NCBI RefSeq assembly: GCF_001544875.2
Contig: NZ_FCOA02000009.1
Span: 167,646-231,645, forward strand
Direction: 5' to 3'
DNA: 64,000 bases
DNA from: Caballeronia hypogeia
GTDB taxonomy: Bacteria > Pseudomonadota > Gammaproteobacteria > Burkholderiales > Burkholderiaceae
The notes beneath the pieces were generated by a model. That model searched no databases and had not been told where the DNA came from. It saw nothing but the letters and a program-made list of their open reading frames with translations. The position numbers and the translations under genes were made by a program. Positions 59,581-64,000 of this stretch are shown piece by piece (within the stretch, counting starts at the first letter, position 1; the number at the start of each line of letters is the position of its first letter).

Positions 59581-60795
59581 ATGGGTATGCAGATGAAGCT
59601 CATCGCGAGCGCGCTCGCATTCGGGGTTTTCTCGTTGGCGCACGCGGCCGACCCGATCAAGATCGGCGTCGATGGCCCGTTCACGGGCGGCTCTTCTTCC
59701 ATGGGTGTCAGCATGCGCGACGGCGTGCGCCTCGCCACCGCCGAGATCAACAAGTCGGGGGGCGTGCTGGGCCGTCAGATCGTGCTCGTCGAGCGCGATG
59801 ACGAAGCGAAGAACGAGCGCGGCGTGCAGATCGCGCAGGAGCTCATCAACAAGGAGAAAGTGGTCGCGGTCGTCGGCTATATCAATACGGGTGTGGCGCT
59901 CGCCTCGCAGCGCTTCTTCCAGGAAGCGAAGATTCCGGTGTTCAACAACGTCGCGACCGGCACGGTGGTGACGAAGCAATTCGACGATCAGCCCGACAAT
60001 TACGTATTCCGCAATGCCGCGGCCGACCGCATCCAGGCGCCGATGATCGTCGAGGAAGCGGTGACGAAACGCGGTTTCAAGAAGGTCGCGATCCTGGCCG
60101 ATTCGACCAACTACGGCCAGCTCGGCCGCGAGGATCTCGAGAAGGCATTGGCCGCGAAGGGCGTGAAGCCGGTCGCCGTGGAGAAGTTCAACATCAAGGA
60201 CGTCGACATGACGGCCCAGTTGCTGAAGGCGAAGGAAGCGGGCGCGGAGGCCGTGCTGACTTATGGCATCGGGCCCGAGCTTGCACAGGTTGCCAACGGC
60301 ATGTCCAAGCTTGGCTGGAAGGTGCCGCTGATCGGTAGCTGGACGCTTTCGATGGCGAACTATATCGACAATGCCGGCACGAATGGCGAAGGCGCGCGCA
60401 TGCCGCAGACCTTCATTCAGGAAGCGAACACGCCGAAGCGCAAGGCCTTCATCGATGCCTACCTGAAGGAATTCAAGCCGAAGAACGATCGCATCGATTC
60501 GCCGGTGTCGGCGGCGCAGGGTTATGACTCGGTGTATCTGCTGGCGGCCGCGATCAAGCAGGCTGGCTCCACCGATGGTCCGAAGGTCAAGGCGGCGCTG
60601 GAGAACCTGAACACGAAGGTGGAGGGCGTGGTGATGGTCTACGACAAGCCGTTCACGAAGGCGGATCACGAAGCGATTAGCCCGAACGTGCCGGTGGTGG
60701 GCGAAGTGAAGGGCGGCAAGGTGATCTACGCATACGAAGCCGACAAGAAGGGCGGCAGCACCTTGCGCACGAAGCAGACCACGGCTTCGAACTAA
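59581..60795 (+). CDS. Branched-chain-amino-acid-type ABC transporter substrate-binding protein
   Basis: 404-aa periplasmic binding protein (LivK-like). Signal peptide to about residue 22 (KLIASALAFGVFSLAHA|AD). The fold starts PIKIGVDGPFTGGSSSMGVSM and has GVLGRQIVLVERDDEAKNERG (in part), AVVGYINTGVALASQRFFQE, PVFNNVATGT and AAQGYDSVYLLAAAIKQAGS. Members of this family bind Leu/Ile/Val but also aromatic acids, urea or amides, so the ligand is not certain. GGAG is 8 nt upstream. Permease and permease-ATPase genes follow. Confidence 0.9.
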   Translation: MGMQMKLIASALAFGVFSLAHAADPIKIGVDGPFTGGSSSMGVSMRDGVRLATAEINKSGGVLGRQIVLVERDDEAKNERGVQIAQELINKEKVVAVVGYINTGVALASQRFFQEAKIPVFNNVATGTVVTKQFDDQPDNYVFRNAAADRIQAPMIVEEAVTKRGFKKVAILADSTNYGQLGREDLEKALAAKGVKPVAVEKFNIKDVDMTAQLLKAKEAGAEAVLTYGIGPELAQVANGMSKLGWKVPLIGSWTLSMANYIDNAGTNGEGARMPQTFIQEANTPKRKAFIDAYLKEFKPKNDRIDSPVSAAQGYDSVYLLAAAIKQAGSTDGPKVKAALENLNTKVEGVVMVYDKPFTKADHEAISPNVPVVGEVKGGKVIYAYEADKKGGSTLRTKQTTASN

Positions 60796-60807
60796 GCAGG
60801 CTTTGGC

Positions 60808-60841
60808 CGGAGAGTCCGGTTCCGAGGGACCGGACTCTCCG
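60808..60841 (+). promoter_or_regulatory. Perfect hairpin between binding-protein and permease genes
   Basis: A 13-bp perfect stem CGGAGAGTCCGGT / ACCGGACTCTCCG with loop TCCGAGGG and no T-tract, 13 bp after the binding-protein stop. Such hairpins between the binding-protein and permease genes of ABC importers usually protect the upstream mRNA or dampen read-through, giving more binding protein than permease. Confidence 0.75.
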
Positions 60842-60894
60842 CTGCTGTGGGCGGGAAGTTTCCCGAAAGTACAACGACGAAAAAAGCCCTGCCG

Positions 60895-61767
60895 ATGATC
60901 CTCCTGCAACTCATTTATAGCGGCATCGCGCTCGGCATGATCTACGCCGTGATCGCATTCGGCTATCAACTCACGTTCGCCACTTCGGGAACGCTCAACT
61001 TCGGCCAGGGCGATGCGCTGATGCTCGGCGCGCTCGTCGGCCTCACGCTCGTTTCGGCAGGCGTGAACTACTGGCTGATGATTCCGCTCGTGTGCCTGTT
61101 CGGGCTGGTGCAGGGCTCGTTCGTCGAGCGCATCGGCGTGCGGCCCGCGATCAGGATCAAGTCGGAGTTCGGCTGGATCATGTCGACGATCGCGCTGGGC
61201 ATCATCTTCAAGAACGTGGCGGAGAACGTGTGGGGCCGCGACGATCTGCGCTTTCCTTCTCCGCTGCCCGAGGCGCCGCTGAAAGTGTTCGGCGCGAACG
61301 TGTTGCCGATGGAACTGCTCGTCGTCGGCGGCGCGCTCGTGATGATGCTCGCGGTCGAATTCTTCAACCGCAAGACGATCTTCGGCAAGGCGGTGGTCGC
61401 AACCGCGAACGATCGCGATGCCGCTTCGCTCATGGGCATCAACACCGGTCTCGTCATCACGTTCTCGTATGCGCTTTCGTCGTTCACCGCTGCATTTGCA
61501 GGGGTTTTGATCGCGCCGCTCACACTCACCGGCGCGACGATGGGCGCGGTGCTCGGCCTCAAGGCGTTCGCGGTGGCGATCATCGGCGGCTTGTCGAGCG
61601 GCATGGGCATCATCGTCGGCGGGATGATTCTGGGTATCGCGGAGACGACGACCGGCTTCTACATTTCCACCGGCTACAAGGACGTGCCGGGCCTCGTGCT
61701 GCTCCTGATCGTGCTGGCGGTGAAGCCTGCGGGTCTGTTCGGCAAGACGGCGATCAAGAAAGTCTGA
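60895..61767 (+). CDS. Branched-chain-amino-acid-type ABC transporter permease, LivH type
   Basis: 290-aa inner-membrane permease with about eight helices. Family features are YSGIALGMIYAVIAFGYQLTF, TSGTLNFGQGDALMLGALVGL, the AANDRDAA-like coupling helix (VVATANDRDAASLMGINT), and KAFAVAIIGGLSSGMGIIVGG near the C-terminus. ATG 60895 gives the standard length; 16 open codons before it are not membrane-like. It is 10 bp before the LivM-LivG fusion gene. Confidence 0.92.
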   Translation: MILLQLIYSGIALGMIYAVIAFGYQLTFATSGTLNFGQGDALMLGALVGLTLVSAGVNYWLMIPLVCLFGLVQGSFVERIGVRPAIRIKSEFGWIMSTIALGIIFKNVAENVWGRDDLRFPSPLPEAPLKVFGANVLPMELLVVGGALVMMLAVEFFNRKTIFGKAVVATANDRDAASLMGINTGLVITFSYALSSFTAAFAGVLIAPLTLTGATMGAVLGLKAFAVAIIGGLSSGMGIIVGGMILGIAETTTGFYISTGYKDVPGLVLLLIVLAVKPAGLFGKTAIKKV

Positions 61768-61777
61768 GGCGGCCAAG

Positions 61778-63721
61778 ATGAAAGCAAAAAACTGGATTGC
61801 GGCGCTCGTAGGCCTTGCGGCGCTCGCGATTTTTCCGGTGGTGTCGGGCAATCCGTATTACATCCACCTCGTCGAAACCATCATGATCTACGCGATCCTG
61901 CTATTCGGGCTCGATATCGTCGTGGGTTATACGGGGCAGGTGTCGCTCGGTCATGCGGGGCTTTTCGGGGTGGGCGCGTACACGGCGGGCGTGCTCTTCA
62001 TCAAGCTCGGCATGCCGTTCTACATGACGGCGCCGCTTGCGATTCTGGTCACCGCGGCATTCGGCGCGATCCTGGCGTTGCCCGCGCTGCGCGTATCCGG
62101 ACCGTATCTCGCGATGGTGACGCTCGCATTCGGCACGATCATCCAGATCCTTATCAACGAGATGGACTTTCTGACCAACGGGCCAATGGGCCTCAAGGTG
62201 CCGAAGCCGATGATCGCCGGTCACCGGCTCGACGAAGTGGAGTACTACTGGCTCGTCGCTGCCTTGCTGGTGGTGTCGCTGATCGTCGTGCATCGGGTGC
62301 TGAAGTCGCACCTGGGGCGCGCGTTCGAGGCTTTGCGGGACAGCCCGATCGCATCGGATTGCATGGGCGTTTCGGTGTATCGCTACAAGGTCTATGCGTT
62401 CGTGATCAGCGCGGGATTCGCGGGACTGGCGGGTTGCCTCTATTCTTACTCGGAGCAATACATTTCGCCGAATACCTATAACTTCGAGCTGACAATCCTG
62501 TTTCTGCTCGCGATCATCATGGGCGGTCGCAAGACGCGCACGGGCGCGATCATCGGCTCGACGGTGATCGTGCTGTTGCCGAAGCTGCTCGACGATATCG
62601 CCAACTTCCGCGTGGTGGCGACGGCTCTGGCTGTTGTCGTGGTGGCGGGCGCGGTGCTGGCGCTTGCGCGCAAGACCACGAGGCCGCAGCGCGTGGCGTT
62701 GCCGATCATCGGCACGGCGGGGCTCGCGGTGTTTTCCTTCTGGATCGAGGCGCTGACCGACTGGCGTCTGACGATCTTCGGCCTGATGATCCTGCTGGTC
62801 GTGTATTACCTGCAGGACGGCATTGTCGGCTTCGTGCGCAAGACGTTCAATCTGGGCCGCGTGCGCGTGACGAAGGTCGACACCGAGGAACTCGCGAGCC
62901 ACACGCGACAGGACGATGCCGTGGCCGCGGTGCAGGCGGCGGGCGCGGACACGATTCTCGACGTGCGCGGCGTGCTGATGCAGTTCAGCGGCCTGAAGGC
63001 GTTGAACGATGTGAACCTGACAGTGAAGCGCGGCACGATTCACGGGCTGATCGGCCCGAACGGATCGGGCAAGAGCACGATGATGAACGTGCTGACGGGC
63101 ATTTATGTGCCGACTTCCGGCGCGATTGAATATGAAGGGCAGTCGCTGGCGGGACGCACTTCATCGAAGATTGCGTTGTCGGGAATCGCGCGGACCTTCC
63201 AGAACGTTCAGTTGTTTGGCGAGATGACGGCGCTGGAGAACGTGCTCGTCGGTTTGCATCACACGTTCAAGTCGAATTTCGCGGATGTCGGGGTGATGAG
63301 TCCGCGATATCGACGAGAGGAACGCGCGGCGCGCGAGCGGGCTTTCAATATGCTGCGGTTTGTCGGGCTCGATAATGTGGCGGGGGAGGAAGCGCGGAAT
63401 CTGCCTTATGGGAAGCAGCGCTTGCTTGAAATCGCCCGCGCGCTGGCTCTGGATCCGCAATTGCTTTTGCTCGACGAGCCGGCGGCGGGATTGACTGCCC
63501 CGGATATTCGCGAACTCGTCGCGATCATTCGCAAGGTGCGGAATCATGGGATTACGCTCGTGCTCATCGAACATCACATGGATGTCGTCATGAGTGTCTG
63601 TGACACAGTGTCCGTGCTGGACTTCGGGCAGAAGATTGCCGAGGGCAAGCCTGTTGAGATTCAGGCTAACGAGAAAGTTATCGAGGCTTATTTGGGAGGG
63701 CAGGCGGAGCAGGCTGCTTGA
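61778..63721 (+). CDS. LivM permease fused to LivG ATPase
   Basis: 647 aa. Residues 1-370 are a LivM-type permease (DIVVGYTGQVSLGHAGLFGVGAY, LRDSPIASDCMGVSVYRYK and IIMGGRKTRTGAIIGS). After a linker of about 30 residues, an ATPase begins at about 385: VLMQFSGLKALNDVNLTVK, Walker A GPNGSGKST (about 426-434), FQNVQLFGEMTALENVLVG, the signature NLPYGKQRLLEIARALA, LLLLDEPAAGL and the H-loop LIEHHMDVVM. In E. coli these are two proteins, LivM and LivG; fusions occur in Burkholderiaceae. The second ATPase, LivF, is expected next, but no gene follows in the 279 bp to the window end. Confidence 0.93.
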   Translation: MKAKNWIAALVGLAALAIFPVVSGNPYYIHLVETIMIYAILLFGLDIVVGYTGQVSLGHAGLFGVGAYTAGVLFIKLGMPFYMTAPLAILVTAAFGAILALPALRVSGPYLAMVTLAFGTIIQILINEMDFLTNGPMGLKVPKPMIAGHRLDEVEYYWLVAALLVVSLIVVHRVLKSHLGRAFEALRDSPIASDCMGVSVYRYKVYAFVISAGFAGLAGCLYSYSEQYISPNTYNFELTILFLLAIIMGGRKTRTGAIIGSTVIVLLPKLLDDIANFRVVATALAVVVVAGAVLALARKTTRPQRVALPIIGTAGLAVFSFWIEALTDWRLTIFGLMILLVVYYLQDGIVGFVRKTFNLGRVRVTKVDTEELASHTRQDDAVAAVQAAGADTILDVRGVLMQFSGLKALNDVNLTVKRGTIHGLIGPNGSGKSTMMNVLTGIYVPTSGAIEYEGQSLAGRTSSKIALSGIARTFQNVQLFGEMTALENVLVGLHHTFKSNFADVGVMSPRYRREERAARERAFNMLRFVGLDNVAGEEARNLPYGKQRLLEIARALALDPQLLLLDEPAAGLTAPDIRELVAIIRKVRNHGITLVLIEHHMDVVMSVCDTVSVLDFGQKIAEGKPVEIQANEKVIEAYLGGQAEQAA

Positions 63722-64000
63722 CTTTTTTTTCGGGGGCGCTTCTATGAAATCCTGCTTTGGTGTCGGTCTATTGGCGTCGCCCCTCCCCGGGGCAGGGGTA
63801 ACTTTCTTTGCTGCTGCAAAGAAAGTCACCAAAGAAAGCAGCTTTCTGGACCCGGAGTGCTTGAGGCGGGTTCGTCGTCATGATTCTGAGTGGCCCAGCC
63901 TCTAAGTGTCTCCCTCGTAGGCATGACGCGAATTGGATCGCGCACGGTCTGACGAGCTAGAACGTCAAAGTGGCTGGTTCAGCACGAAAGAGCACCGGCA
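63722..64000. repeat. Intergenic hairpin-rich sequence, probable dispersed repeat
   Basis: No gene is seen to the window end. A perfect 11-bp hairpin ACTTTCTTTGC-TGCT-GCAAAGAAAGT (63801-63826) is followed by AAAGAAAG and a second hairpin AGAAAG-CAG-CTTTCT (63833-63847), preceded by CCTCCCCGGGGCAGGGG. I remember very similar CTTTCTTTGC...GCAAAGAAAG sequences at many intergenic positions in Burkholderia-type genomes, so this is probably a copy of a dispersed repeat; that comes from memory and was not searched. Confidence 0.55.

Overview
The window is about 64 kb of high-GC proteobacterial chromosome with dense gene packing, long G/C-ending open frames and gene families typical of Burkholderiaceae. 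The best guess is a Paraburkholderia/Caballeronia-like beta-proteobacterium; the genus is an inference from gene content and not a search result. No rRNA, tRNA, CRISPR array or transposase was seen. One 5'-truncated gene lies at the left edge.

Layout. 1-5 kb: two ATPases of a dipeptide/oligopeptide ABC importer, an OprD-type porin and an oxalate/formate-type MFS carrier. 5-6.5 kb: an acyltransferase broken by an in-frame stop, and a 47-residue lipoprotein. 6.5-11.8 kb: a nitric-oxide module (nnrS, a cupin, an AhpD-like protein, hmp and divergent norR) with three GT-N7-AC NorR sites and a sigma-54-like hmp promoter. 12-17.3 kb: a B-family (ba3-type) haem-copper oxidase operon with subunits IIa, II and I and three c-type cytochromes carrying seven haem-attachment sites. 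17.5-30 kb: mixed metabolic and envelope genes (ferredoxin-NADP reductase, extensin-like protein, OmpW, GFA protein, alcohol dehydrogenase, sirtuin, class-V aminotransferase, MCP, PRC-barrel protein, aldo/keto reductase). 30-38.7 kb: a GT9-like protein, a ClC/MarR/HPP operon with CBS domains, a transglutaminase-like protein and a caspase-SUMF1 fusion.

39-54.8 kb is the most unusual part. Three tandem small proteins and a fourth 12 kb away share a 26-residue double-glycine leader, with hydrophobic residues at -4, -7 and -12. Between them lie a TolC/NodT-type outer-membrane factor, a membrane protein with two FHA domains, an HlyD-type adaptor, a parvulin-like protein without a signal peptide, an ABC exporter with two cyclic-nucleotide-binding-like domains and an intact C39 peptidase, a sigma-54 activator, and a PP2C phosphatase. 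An LRAT-like protein gene follows. Good sigma-54 promoters precede the first tandem substrate gene, the isolated substrate gene and the LRAT-like gene, and an ACCAACA motif recurs upstream of them. I read this as a dedicated type-1 peptide-export system under sigma-54 control and probably threonine-phosphorylation control; its cargo has no recognisable function.

55-64 kb: hpd (tyrosine/phenylalanine catabolism), a metallophosphoesterase-cupredoxin pair divergent from an ECF sigma/anti-sigma pair with matching promoter motifs on both sides, and a branched-chain-amino-acid-type ABC importer whose second permease is fused to its ATPase. The window ends in a hairpin-rich intergenic sequence.
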